From assembly GCA_963815285.1 (NCBI GenBank), contig CAWFGB010000012.1, forward strand, positions 186,001-250,000: a stretch of DNA of 64,000 nt. Reading direction: 5' to 3'. A model generated the notes under the pieces. That model saw nothing but the letters and a program-made list of their open reading frames with translations. It ran no database searches and had not been told where the DNA came from. The DNA is from JACCSI01 sp963815285. Its GTDB lineage: Bacteria; Acidobacteriota; Vicinamibacteria; Vicinamibacterales; UBA2999. Below, piece by piece: positions 17,290-25,921 of the stretch. Position 1 is the first letter of the stretch. Each line of letters begins with the position of its first letter. The position numbers and the translations under genes are program-made.

Positions 17290-18162
17290 ATGTATTCCCC
17301 GGCCTTCGACTATCACCGCGCCTCTTCGCTCGCCGACGCGCATCGGTTGCTCGCGGCACATCCCGGCGCCAAGCTCCTGGCCGGCGGCCACAGCCTGATT
17401 CCGCTGCTCAAGCTCCGGCTTGCATCGCCGGCCGCGGTCATCGATATCGGCCGCGTTGACGAACTGCGCGGCATCACCGAGAGCGGTAACCATGTCCGCA
17501 TCGGCGCCCTCACTACCCACGCGGAAGTCGCGTCCTCGTCGGTTTTGCAGTCGATCGCACCGGCGCTGACCGACGCCGCCGGGCTTGTCGGCGATCCGGC
17601 CGTACGCAATCGGGGCACCGTTGGCGGCAACATCGCGCACGCCGACCCCGCCTCGGATCTGCCGACTGCGCTGGTGGCGCTCGGCGCCGACATCGTTTTG
17701 GCGCGAAAAGGCGCTGAGCGAACGATCGCTGCCGAGATCTTCTTTACCGGGATCATGACGACGGCGCTCGAAGAACACGAGATCATCTTGGCGGTGCTCA
17801 TCCCCGCGGGCGGCGCGGGCCGGGGATCGGCCTACGTCAAATTCTCCCACCCGGCGTCGCGCTACGCGGTGGTCGGCGCCGCCGCCCTCGTCACACGCGC
17901 GGCCGGCCGATGTACGGCTGCCCGGGTGGCCCTGGGCGGGCTGGTGTCGCACGCCACTCGCTGCGCCGGCGTCGAGAAAGCGCTCATCGGCACGACCGGC
18001 GACGATGCCGCCATTTCGGCAGCAGCCACTGCTGCATCAGCCGATCTTGGTGACGATGTGACCGGCGATATCTACGCGTCCGCCGAGTACCGCCTGGCGA
18101 TGGCGCCGGTGTTCGTCAAGCGGGCCATCGCCGCCGCGTTGGGGCGGACCGGGACGGACTGA
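17290..18162 (+). CDS. CoxM-like FAD subunit of molybdenum hydroxylase
   Basis: This 290-residue FAD subunit completes the S-L-M enzyme. It has the LAGGHSLIPLLKLRL motif (about residues 30-44) and RNRGTVGGNIAHADP (about 110-124), both FAD contacts of the CoxM/FAD_binding_5 family, and a CO_deh_flav_C domain in the C-terminal third. Unlike the FAD subunit at 1825 it lacks the four-cysteine insert. The ATG at 17290 follows the CoxL stop by 2 bp. The CoxD ATPase lies immediately downstream. Confidence 0.92.
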   Translation: MYSPAFDYHRASSLADAHRLLAAHPGAKLLAGGHSLIPLLKLRLASPAAVIDIGRVDELRGITESGNHVRIGALTTHAEVASSSVLQSIAPALTDAAGLVGDPAVRNRGTVGGNIAHADPASDLPTALVALGADIVLARKGAERTIAAEIFFTGIMTTALEEHEIILAVLIPAGGAGRGSAYVKFSHPASRYAVVGAAALVTRAAGRCTAARVALGGLVSHATRCAGVEKALIGTTGDDAAISAAATAASADLGDDVTGDIYASAEYRLAMAPVFVKRAIAAALGRTGTD

Positions 18163-18199
18163 TCTGGCCGGCACTCGAATCGCCGCCTCCGTCGAGGAG

Positions 18200-19102
18200 T
18201 TGCAGGAAGCGCTTGGCAATCAAGGCTACGTGGCGGAGCGCGGGCTCGCCGTCTCGATCTTCCTGGCGCTGCAGCTGAAGCGTCCGCTCTTCCTCGAGGG
18301 CGAAGCTGGCGTCGGCAAGACGGAGCTGGCCAAAGTCCTTGCCGCCACCCTCGGGACGACTTTGATCCGGCTGCAGTGCTACGAGGGTCTGGACATCACG
18401 CACGCGGTGTACGAGTGGAACTACCCGCGCCAGATCCTCGAGATTCGACTGCTCGAAGCCTCGCTGCGTGATGTGGCCGATGGTGACGACGTCCGACACC
18501 GGATCACTCGTGACCTTTTCTCCGAAGCGTTTCTAATCAAGCGGCCGCTGCTGAGGGCCATCGAAGCCTCGAACGAGCACCCACCGGTCTTGCTCATCGA
18601 CGAGGTCGATCGCGCAGATGAGGAGTTCGAAGGCTATCTGCTGGAGCTGCTGTCGGACTTCCAGATCACCATTCCGGAGATCGGGACCATTCGCGCAACG
18701 AACCCGCCGATTGTGGTGATCACGTCGAATCGAACGCGAGAGGTGCACGACGCACTCAAACGCCGGTGCGTGTACGCCTGGATCGACTATCCCGATTTCG
18801 CGAAGGAACGACGCATCGTGGCCGCCAAGCTGCCCGGTGTGCCGGCGCAGCTGGCCGAGCAGGTGACGGCATTCGTGCAGGAACTGCGCACGACCGACTT
18901 GTACAAGGCCGCCGGCGTCTCGGAGACCCTGGATTGGGCCGCCGCGCTCGTCGCGCTCAACCACGCGACACTCGATGCCGACACCATCGACCAGACGCTT
19001 GGCGTGCTGCTCAAGAATCAGGAAGATCTCGAGGCCGTGCGTGGCGAGCGCACGCGCATGCTGTTGGCGCGCGCGCTGGACCGAGGGACCAAACAAGCCT
19101 AG
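18200..19102 (+). CDS. coxD: CoxD-like MoxR family AAA+ ATPase
   Basis: This MoxR-type AAA+ ATPase is used in maturation of molybdenum hydroxylases. Walker A is GEAGVGKTE, Walker B is LLIDEVDRAD, and a sensor region VVITSNRTRE follows. The first start codon in frame is TTG at 18200, but conserved-looking residues (SVEELQEAL) begin before it. A non-standard start such as CTG at 18164, just after the CoxM stop, may be the real one. The VWA partner CoxE starts 9 bp downstream. CoxD and CoxE usually act as a pair to remodel the active site of their enzyme; the pairing here is inferred from adjacency. Confidence 0.88.
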   Translation: MQEALGNQGYVAERGLAVSIFLALQLKRPLFLEGEAGVGKTELAKVLAATLGTTLIRLQCYEGLDITHAVYEWNYPRQILEIRLLEASLRDVADGDDVRHRITRDLFSEAFLIKRPLLRAIEASNEHPPVLLIDEVDRADEEFEGYLLELLSDFQITIPEIGTIRATNPPIVVITSNRTREVHDALKRRCVYAWIDYPDFAKERRIVAAKLPGVPAQLAEQVTAFVQELRTTDLYKAAGVSETLDWAAALVALNHATLDADTIDQTLGVLLKNQEDLEAVRGERTRMLLARALDRGTKQA

Positions 19103-19111
19103 AGCAACCAC

Positions 19112-20239
19112 ATGGTTTCGCACCCGCTCGTGGCCAACCTCCTGCTGTTCGGCCGGCTGCTGCGACGCGCCGGCCTCCCTGTGCATCACAGCCGGCTGCT
19201 CGATGCGGTGCGCGCGATCGACTGGGTTGGCGTCCGCCGGCGTGACGATGTGCGCGCCACGCTGCTGGCGCTGCTCGTGCACCGTCACGAGGACATCGAC
19301 CGCTTCGATGCGGCCTTCACGCTGTTCTTCCGCGATCACGCCCGCGCGGCGTCCGAGCTGGCGCTCTTCTCGCTTGGTGAACGCCCGCGCGTCGTCTTCC
19401 GGCCGGTGCCGGGCGTCGTCTCGCACGTCGAGATCGAGGACCTAACCTCCGACGCCTCCCAGCCGACGGAACGAGCTGTGGGTGCCTACAGCGCCGCCGG
19501 AGTGTCTCGGACCAAGGATTTCGCCGACTTCTCGCCCGCGGAGATGGAGGACGCCCGTCGACTACTGGCCGAGCTCCCGTGGCGTCTCGGTATGCGCCGC
19601 ACGCGACGGTGGGACCAAAATGATGGCACCTCTGTCAACCTCCGCCCGATCCTCCGGAGAGCGATGTCGCAAGGCGAGATCCTCGAGTTGGATTTTCGAC
19701 GGCGGCGAACCGCGCCTCGCCCTATCGTCTTCGTCGGCGACGTCAGTGGCTCGATGGAGCGCTACAGCCGGGTGCTGATGCATTTCGTCTACGGGCTGGC
19801 CCGGCACGTTCGCCACGTTGAAAGCTTTGTCTTTGCGACTACGCTGACCAGAATCACGCACCGCGTGGTCCGGCCCGGCGCAGAACGGCAGCTCACCGCG
19901 GTTATCCGCAGCGTCAGCGATTGGGGCGGTGGCACACGCATCGGCGAATCGCTGCGAGTGTTCAACACGCGCTGGGCCCGCCGGGTCATGCGGCATGGAC
20001 CAGTAGTCGTCCTCGTCTCCGACGGGTGGGACCGCGGCGAACCGACCGTTCTGCGACGGGAGCTGGCCCGGCTGCGCCGCGGATGCCACCGCCTGATGTG
20101 GCTGAACCCGCTGCTGGGCGACGCCCAATACGAGCCGCTCACGCGCGGCATGCAGGCCGCGCTACCTTACGTCGACGACTTCCTTCCCGCCCACAACATC
20201 GCGAGCCTGGAGCAACTGGCAGAACGGCTGAACTCATGA
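19112..20239 (+). CDS. coxE: CoxE-like VWA domain protein
   Basis: This 375-residue protein matches the CoxE/VWA family, the partner of CoxD. The N-terminal half is helical and the C-terminal half is a von Willebrand factor A domain. Its metal-dependent adhesion site DVSGSM lies near residue 211, with GGGTRIGE and VSDGWDRG downstream. The gene lies 9 bp after coxD and its TGA overlaps the ATG of an S9 peptidase gene (ATGA), so the peptidase is in the same transcript. It is probably a cytoplasmic maturation factor. Confidence 0.9.
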   Translation: MVSHPLVANLLLFGRLLRRAGLPVHHSRLLDAVRAIDWVGVRRRDDVRATLLALLVHRHEDIDRFDAAFTLFFRDHARAASELALFSLGERPRVVFRPVPGVVSHVEIEDLTSDASQPTERAVGAYSAAGVSRTKDFADFSPAEMEDARRLLAELPWRLGMRRTRRWDQNDGTSVNLRPILRRAMSQGEILELDFRRRRTAPRPIVFVGDVSGSMERYSRVLMHFVYGLARHVRHVESFVFATTLTRITHRVVRPGAERQLTAVIRSVSDWGGGTRIGESLRVFNTRWARRVMRHGPVVVLVSDGWDRGEPTVLRRELARLRRGCHRLMWLNPLLGDAQYEPLTRGMQAALPYVDDFLPAHNIASLEQLAERLNS

Positions 20240-23139
20240 CCTCGACACACATCCGTCACGCAGCGTCCGTCATCGCCATGAGCCTGCTGTGGCTCTCCTC
20301 GAGTGCCGCACAACAGCCGAGGCCGTTGGAGCCGCAGGAGTATGGCCGCTGGGAACAGCTCGCCGCACAGCGAACTCCGCTGTCCCCTGATGGACGATGG
20401 CTCGTCTACGGCATCACGCGGTCGAATCGCCAGAACGAGCTGCGCGTGCAGCCCAGCCAGGGTGGCCCTGCCACGGCCATCGCCTTTGGCGAACAGCCGG
20501 CGTTTTCGGACGACTCGCGCTGGCTGGCGTACCTCGTCGGCTTCTCCGAGGAGCAGGAAGCGAAGCTCCGCAAGGAAAAAAAGCCACTGCACAAGACCTT
20601 TGGCTTGCTCGAGCTGTCAACCGGCAAGACGACGACGGTGGAAGGCGTCGAATCATTTTCCTTCAGCCCTGACGGCGCACACCTCGCGTTGCGCCGCTAC
20701 GCACCGGAATCGCGCGAGGCCGCGGGCGCGCCGCCGCCGGCCGCGGCGGACGATGCGCCTAGGCCCGGCACGATGGTCGTCCTGCGCGAGTTGACTACGG
20801 GACTCGACTCCACGTTTGGCTCGGTCTCGGAGCTAGCCTGGCAGGATGGCGGGACGCTGCTCGCAATGGCCATCACGGTGGACGGCGGTGTCGGAAACGG
20901 CGTGCAGTTATTCGATACTTCGACCAGCCGCCTGCGTGTGCTCGATTCCTCGTCGTCCACTTACTCCGGGCTGACCTGGCGCAAGGATTCTGCGGCGCTC
21001 GCCGTGCTTCGCTCGTCAGAGTCTGACGCGCGCGAGGGCGCCAACCACGTCGCGCTGGTGTGGCCGGATCTGTTGAAGACACCCGAAGTGGTGCGGACGC
21101 TGGACGCGTCCGCCAATGGACAGCTGGCGCCGGACTTACGTGTGGTTCGCTATCGCGCGCCGCGCTGGTCGGAGGACGGCGCCTTCCTCTTCGTCGGTGT
21201 GGGGCCATGGCCGCCGAAACCCGCTACGGCCCCTAGCGACGAGCAGCCACGAAGGATCGTGGCGACGAGCGACAACCCCGACGAGCTTCCGGACGTGCAG
21301 GTGTGGCATCCCAAGGACTCCATCGTCATGCCGCGGCAGAAAATCGACGCGCGCCGCGAACGCGAGCGCTCCATGCTCGCCGCCTGGGGGGTTCATGACG
21401 GGCGTCTGGTGCGGATTGCCACGGCCATTGGCGAAGAAGCCACGCCGATTCCGCACACGGCCCGCGCGCTCGTCATCGACACCAACGCGTTTGCGATGGC
21501 CCGCAGCATCGGCCGCGTCCGCGGACACGCCTGGATGGTGGAGCTGCGAACCGGAGCGCGTACCGACCTGGTCGAGGGAGTTGAGGATCGCTATCTGCAG
21601 GTGAGCCCCGGCGGCCGCTATGTGCTCTATCTCAAGGACAACCACTACTGGACCATTGACCTCGCACCGAGCGGATCCGGGCAGACGCCGGGCAGCGCGC
21701 CCGGGCTTCAGCCCGGCCGCCCCATCAACATCACCGCCGCGATCAAGACGTCATTCATCGATCTCGAGTCTGACGCCACCGTCGAACAGAAGCCCTCCTT
21801 CGGCGTCGCCGGCTGGTCACGCGACGACCGATCGGTGCTGCTTTACGACAAGTTCGACATCTGGGAAGTCAACCCGGCTGGAGCCGCCGCAAACCGGCTG
21901 ACCAACGGGGCGGCTGAGCACATACGCCATCGATACGCTCGCCTTGATCCCGACGAAGAGTTCATCGACCGCGCGGCGCCGATGCTCGTCTCCCGGTTCG
22001 GCCTGCGCTCCAAGAAGTCCGGCTACGCACACGTCAACGCGGGCCCTGGCGCCCCTGCTGTCACCTCGCGCGTCTGGCTCGACAAGCGCATCGATCGCGT
22101 GTTCAAAGCGAAGAAGGCGGACCGTGTCGCCTATGTCGTACAGGCCTTCGACGACTCGCCCGATTATTTCGTTGCCGATGCGACGATGGAGCAGGCCACG
22201 CAGGTCACGGGCACCAATCCCTTCATGGGCGACTACGCCTGGGGCCGCGCCACCACCATCAACTATCGCAGCCGGCAAGGCGCTGAACTCCAGGGGTCGC
22301 TCTTCTACCCCGCCGGTTATGAACCAGGCAAGAAGTATCCGATGGTCGTCTACATGTACGAGAAGCTGTCGGATGGCGTGCATCAGTTCTCGGTGCCTTC
22401 CGAGCGGGACTCCTACAACGCGGCGGCCTTCACTTCACGCGGATATTTCTACCTGATGCCGGACATCGTGTTCCGGCCTCGAGAGCCCGGCGTCTCGGTC
22501 GTGGACTGCGTCGTCCCCGCGGTCCAGCACGTCACTTCGATGGGCATCATCGATCCGGGGAAGGTGGGCGTCGTCGGTCACTCCTGGGGCGGCTTCGATA
22601 GCGTGTATCTCGCCACGCATACCGAGGTCTTCGCCGCCGCTGTGGCCGGTGCGCCGATCACGAACCTGGTGAGCAATTACGGTAACCATCACTGGACCAG
22701 CGGCATCGCCGAGACCGATCACATCGAGACCGGACAGCAGCGGATGGAGGTGCCGGTTTATGAGGACCTGCAGGCCTACATCCGCAACTCCGCCGTCTAT
22801 CGCGCGCACCTCATGAAGACGCCGCTGATGGTCATGTTCGGTGACAACGACGGCACGGTGCATTGGCATCAGGGCGTCGAGTTGTACAACATCGCCCGGC
22901 GCGCCGGAAAGCACGTCGTCCTGCTGCAATATGGCGGCGAAGATCACGGCCTACGCAAGCAGGCGAACCAGATCGACTACCACCACCGTATCTTCGAGTG
23001 GTTCGACTACTACTTGAAGGGCGCCCCGGCGACTGCCTGGATCATCAACGGTGAACGCTTCGTTGACCGGGAGCGCGATCTTCAGCAACGGAAGTTGCCG
23101 GCGAAGGCGACGGCGACGACGCAAACACCACAGCCTTAG
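20236..23139 (+). CDS. S9 family prolyl oligopeptidase-like secreted peptidase
   Basis: A 967-residue exported serine peptidase. A signal peptide (residues 1-25) precedes a long beta-propeller-like region and a C-terminal alpha/beta-hydrolase domain (about 660-930). The catalytic triad is visible as Ser783 in GHSWGG, Asp872 in GDNDGTV and His904 in EDHGLRK. The start is ATG 20236, overlapping the CoxE stop by 4 bp; the frame upstream of it is a shadow of CoxE. A Gly/Pro-rich loop near residues 485-500 is encoded by a perfect CCGGGC-TTCA-GCCCGG hairpin (21701-21716), probably a repeat inserted in frame. It likely degrades peptides in the periplasm; its link to the CoxDE enzyme is only positional. 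Confidence 0.9.
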   Translation: MTSTHIRHAASVIAMSLLWLSSSAAQQPRPLEPQEYGRWEQLAAQRTPLSPDGRWLVYGITRSNRQNELRVQPSQGGPATAIAFGEQPAFSDDSRWLAYLVGFSEEQEAKLRKEKKPLHKTFGLLELSTGKTTTVEGVESFSFSPDGAHLALRRYAPESREAAGAPPPAAADDAPRPGTMVVLRELTTGLDSTFGSVSELAWQDGGTLLAMAITVDGGVGNGVQLFDTSTSRLRVLDSSSSTYSGLTWRKDSAALAVLRSSESDAREGANHVALVWPDLLKTPEVVRTLDASANGQLAPDLRVVRYRAPRWSEDGAFLFVGVGPWPPKPATAPSDEQPRRIVATSDNPDELPDVQVWHPKDSIVMPRQKIDARRERERSMLAAWGVHDGRLVRIATAIGEEATPIPHTARALVIDTNAFAMARSIGRVRGHAWMVELRTGARTDLVEGVEDRYLQVSPGGRYVLYLKDNHYWTIDLAPSGSGQTPGSAPGLQPGRPINITAAIKTSFIDLESDATVEQKPSFGVAGWSRDDRSVLLYDKFDIWEVNPAGAAANRLTNGAAEHIRHRYARLDPDEEFIDRAAPMLVSRFGLRSKKSGYAHVNAGPGAPAVTSRVWLDKRIDRVFKAKKADRVAYVVQAFDDSPDYFVADATMEQATQVTGTNPFMGDYAWGRATTINYRSRQGAELQGSLFYPAGYEPGKKYPMVVYMYEKLSDGVHQFSVPSERDSYNAAAFTSRGYFYLMPDIVFRPREPGVSVVDCVVPAVQHVTSMGIIDPGKVGVVGHSWGGFDSVYLATHTEVFAAAVAGAPITNLVSNYGNHHWTSGIAETDHIETGQQRMEVPVYEDLQAYIRNSAVYRAHLMKTPLMVMFGDNDGTVHWHQGVELYNIARRAGKHVVLLQYGGEDHGLRKQANQIDYHHRIFEWFDYYLKGAPATAWIINGERFVDRERDLQQRKLPAKATATTQTPQP
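21701..21716. repeat. Palindromic hairpin inside the S9 peptidase gene
   Basis: A perfect CCGGGC stem with a TTCA loop is read in frame within a Gly/Pro-rich loop of the peptidase. It resembles the intergenic hairpin at 3706. Confidence 0.5.
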
Positions 23140-23143
23140 CGAG

Positions 23144-23176
23144 TTCAACGGTTCAAGGGTTCAAGGTTCACCGTTC
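23144..23176. repeat. GTTCAA-type short-period array before a small gene
   Basis: Five GTTCA words at 7-8 bp spacing fill the 37-bp spacer between the S9 peptidase stop and the next ATG. Two more GTTCA words follow the small gene (23701-23717). No other signal was seen, and the ribosome site of the downstream gene would have to lie within the array. Confidence 0.65.
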
Positions 23177-23695
23177 ATGGCGGCATTTACACTGTCCGCA
23201 TTCCTCTGCGTCGTTGCCCTCTCCATCGGCTGGACGCAGCAGACGACGCCCGACTTTGCGGGCGAGTGGGGATTCGACGCGACACTAAGCGACGATCGCG
23301 CGGCCGCCGATCGCCTGGTCGTAGTGCAAACATCCCGCATCATCACACTCCGGCGGACCTTGTGCTGCCGTCAGGCCGGCGAAGAGTGGACCACGACCTA
23401 CCACTTCAACGAGTGGGGGCCGCGTGCTGCTCGACCGCTTCGAAGCTCCCCGACAACGGCGCGCGTGGACCGCAAGCCGACACAGGCACGGTGGGACGGC
23501 GCAGCGCTGCTCCTGCATGCCGGGCCCGAACTCGACCGGCAAGGCGGCAGCCTCCACATCTGGCGTTTGAGCGCCAGTGGGCAGCAGCTTGTCGAAGAGG
23601 TGATCAATCGCGGACTGGGCCTACGCTTCGACTTCAAAGAGGCATCCATCCCCAAGGGGTACGCCCGCGACCGGCACGTTTACGTGAGGCGGTAA
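23177..23695 (+). CDS. Small secreted protein of unknown function
   Basis: A 172-residue protein with a signal peptide (about residues 1-20) ending before a DFAGEWGFD segment. That segment resembles the opening strand of lipocalin-like or 'DFSGTW' secreted acidobacterial proteins. The body is predicted beta-rich, with a Cys-Cys pair near residue 57 and a conserved-looking GGSLHIWRLS near residue 122. It lacks a clear Shine-Dalgarno sequence because its upstream spacer is a GTTCAA repeat. It follows the S9 peptidase by 37 bp and may be co-transcribed. I cannot assign a function. Confidence 0.65.
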   Translation: MAAFTLSAFLCVVALSIGWTQQTTPDFAGEWGFDATLSDDRAAADRLVVVQTSRIITLRRTLCCRQAGEEWTTTYHFNEWGPRAARPLRSSPTTARVDRKPTQARWDGAALLLHAGPELDRQGGSLHIWRLSASGQQLVEEVINRGLGLRFDFKEASIPKGYARDRHVYVRR

Positions 23696-23792
23696 GAGGT
23701 TCACGAGTTCAACCGGTGCCCGGATCCCGCCGAAGTCACCTCGCGGCCCGAGCGAGAAACCAACATCCGCGCGGCCCTTGGCGGACTGAGTT

Positions 23793-25472
23793 TTACGACT
23801 CGCGGTCGGTCACCGCACCTGTGCTGGCGCTCGACACCAGGCGCGCGTATTTGGCGAGCACACCTCGCGTGTAACGCGCCTTGGGCGGCTTCCACGCCTT
23901 GGCTCGAGCAACCAGCGTCTTCTTCGGCACTTCGAGCGTAATTGTCCGCGCGCGTGCATCGATGGTGATGACGTCCCCGTTCCTGACCAGGGCGAGCGGG
24001 CCGCCGACATGCGCCTCAGGCGTGATGTGCCCGACGACAAAGCCATGCGTGCCGCCGCTGAAGCGGCCATCGGTGATGAGCGCCACGTCCTGGCCCAGGC
24101 CACGCCCCATGATTGCACTGGTCGGCGCGAGCATTTCGCGCATACCCGGACCGCCGCGCGGACCTTCGTAGCGAATGACCACCACGTGGCCGGGACGAAC
24201 GCGGCCGCGCAGAATCGCTTCCAGCGCTTGTTCCTCCGTATCGAAGACGGTCGCCTTGCCGGTGAACCGCTCGCCTTCCTTGCCGCTGATTTTGGCGACG
24301 GCGCCATCTGGCGCGAGGTTGCCGTAGAGCACCACGAGATGGCTATTGGCTTTGAGCGGCGCGTCAAACGATCGCACCACGTCCTGGCCGGCGGGATAAG
24401 GCACGACGTCCTTTACATTCTCGCCAAGCGTGCGCCCGGTCACCGTCAACGTGTCGCCGTGAAGCAACCCACGCTGCAGCAGCATCTTGAGCAACGGCGT
24501 CACGCCACCAATGCGAACGAGCTCGGCCATTTCGTAGCGGCCGCTCGGCTTCAGATCAGCGAGCACCGGCACGCGGCGCCCCACCCGGGTGAAGTCGTCA
24601 ATCGTCAGCTTCACGCGTGCGGCATCGGCAATGGCCAAGAGATGCAGGACGGCGTTCGTGGAGCCGCCGAGTGCGACGACCGCGGTGATCGCGTTCTCGA
24701 ATGACTTGCGGGTCAAAATGTCGCGCGGACGAATGCCGCGTTCGACCAGGTTCAGGACCGCGGCCCCCGCGCGCGCACAATCCTCGCGCTTCTCCATCGA
24801 AATCGCGGCTTGCGCCGAGCTGTTGGGCAGACTCAAGCCGAGCGCCTCGATGGCCGAAGCCATCGTGTTTGCTGTGTACATTCCCCCGCAGGATCCGGCG
24901 CCGGGACATGCGTGCGCTTCGAGGTCGGCGAGATCGGCGTCGGTGATGCTGCCGGCGGCATGCTGCCCAACCGCTTCGAACACCGAAACGATATCGACGG
25001 GGCGATCCCTCCATCGTCCCGGCAGAATCGTGCCGCCGTAGACAAACACGGACGGACGGTTGAGCCGCGCCATCGCCATGGCGCACGCCGGCATATTCTT
25101 GTCGCACCCACCGATGGCGACGAACCCATCGAAACCTTCGGCGGCGATCACCGTTTCGATGGAGTCGGCGATGACTTCGCGCGACACCAGCGAATACTTC
25201 ATCCCCTCAGTGCCCATGGAAATGGCGTCGGACACGGTGATGGTGTTGAAGATCGTCGCCTTCGCCCCGGCGCCGTCCGCACCGGCGGCGGCGTAGCGGG
25301 CCAGCTCGTCGATGTGCATGTTGCACGGTGTCACCTGGCTCCAGGTGGAGCAGACGGCAACCTGCGGCTTGCGAAAATCCTCACGCGTAAACCCAACCGC
25401 GTGCAGCATGGCGCGACCGGCGGCGCGCGCGGGCCCGTCGAGTACCTTGGAGGAGTGCGTCCGCGAATTCAT
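23793..25472 (-). CDS. ilvD: Dihydroxy-acid dehydratase
   Basis: IlvD dehydrates 2,3-dihydroxy-3-methyl acids to 2-oxo acids in valine, leucine and isoleucine synthesis. The 559-residue length is normal for the family. Fe-S cluster cysteines appear in CSTWSQVTPCN (about residues 41-51), GGCDKNMPAC (about 114-123) and CPGAGSCGGMYTANT (about 187-201). The C-terminal GRFSGGTHGFVVGH block is also present. It is transcribed alone, divergently from the S4-domain gene with a 53-bp spacer containing TATTCT on its strand as a possible -10 element. No leader peptide or T-box was seen. Confidence 0.95.
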   Translation of the reverse strand: MNSRTHSSKVLDGPARAAGRAMLHAVGFTREDFRKPQVAVCSTWSQVTPCNMHIDELARYAAAGADGAGAKATIFNTITVSDAISMGTEGMKYSLVSREVIADSIETVIAAEGFDGFVAIGGCDKNMPACAMAMARLNRPSVFVYGGTILPGRWRDRPVDIVSVFEAVGQHAAGSITDADLADLEAHACPGAGSCGGMYTANTMASAIEALGLSLPNSSAQAAISMEKREDCARAGAAVLNLVERGIRPRDILTRKSFENAITAVVALGGSTNAVLHLLAIADAARVKLTIDDFTRVGRRVPVLADLKPSGRYEMAELVRIGGVTPLLKMLLQRGLLHGDTLTVTGRTLGENVKDVVPYPAGQDVVRSFDAPLKANSHLVVLYGNLAPDGAVAKISGKEGERFTGKATVFDTEEQALEAILRGRVRPGHVVVIRYEGPRGGPGMREMLAPTSAIMGRGLGQDVALITDGRFSGGTHGFVVGHITPEAHVGGPLALVRNGDVITIDARARTITLEVPKKTLVARAKAWKPPKARYTRGVLAKYARLVSSASTGAVTDRES

Positions 25473-25525
25473 CGGTATGAAAGAATACCCTTTAGCGGCT
25501 GGTCTTCAGAGCGGCCGGTCTGGTG

Positions 25526-25912
25526 ATGAAAGACTGCGTTCGACTCGACGTCTGGCTCGACGTCGCCTGCCTGTTCAAAACCCGCTCCGAAGCCCAGCGT
25601 GAGTGCAAAGTGGGTCGCGTCACGGTCAACGGCGTCGTCGCCAAACCGCATCGCGATGTGCGTGTCGGTGACGAGCTGGTCATCTCGCGACCGGGTGGAC
25701 GCAAACAGCTCCTCGTCGTGCGGGCGCTCGCCGACGAGCACATCGCCAAGGCGGTAGCGCGCGAGCTCTACGAGGACCGCACGCCGCCGCCAACGGCTGA
25801 GGAGATCGAGGCGCGCCGGCTCGCCAGGCTGTTCCACGCGACCCAGAAACCGCCGCAACGCATGGACCGCCGCACTCAACGGAATGTCGCCAAGCGGAAG
25901 TGGACGACTTAA
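25526..25912 (+). CDS. S4 domain RNA-binding protein (Hsp15-like)
   Basis: A 128-residue protein with an N-terminal S4 RNA-binding domain: RLDVWLDVACLFKTRSEAQ, then the VTVNGVVAKPHRDVRVGDEL strand-turn-strand. A basic C-terminal helix follows (about residues 90-128). It resembles Hsp15/YabO-type proteins that rescue stalled 50S subunits, but the domain alone does not prove that role. The ATG at 25526 is directly preceded by an in-frame GTG at 25523, and either could be used. It lies 9 bp upstream of the UPF0182 gene. Confidence 0.85.
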   Translation: MKDCVRLDVWLDVACLFKTRSEAQRECKVGRVTVNGVVAKPHRDVRVGDELVISRPGGRKQLLVVRALADEHIAKAVARELYEDRTPPPTAEEIEARRLARLFHATQKPPQRMDRRTQRNVAKRKWTT

Positions 25913-25921
25913 GATAAGGCC

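Noticed and set aside
19921..20235. N-terminal extension of the S9 peptidase
   Set aside because: It is a shadow of coxE. The ATG at 20236 begins a signal peptide and overlaps the coxE stop in ATGA.
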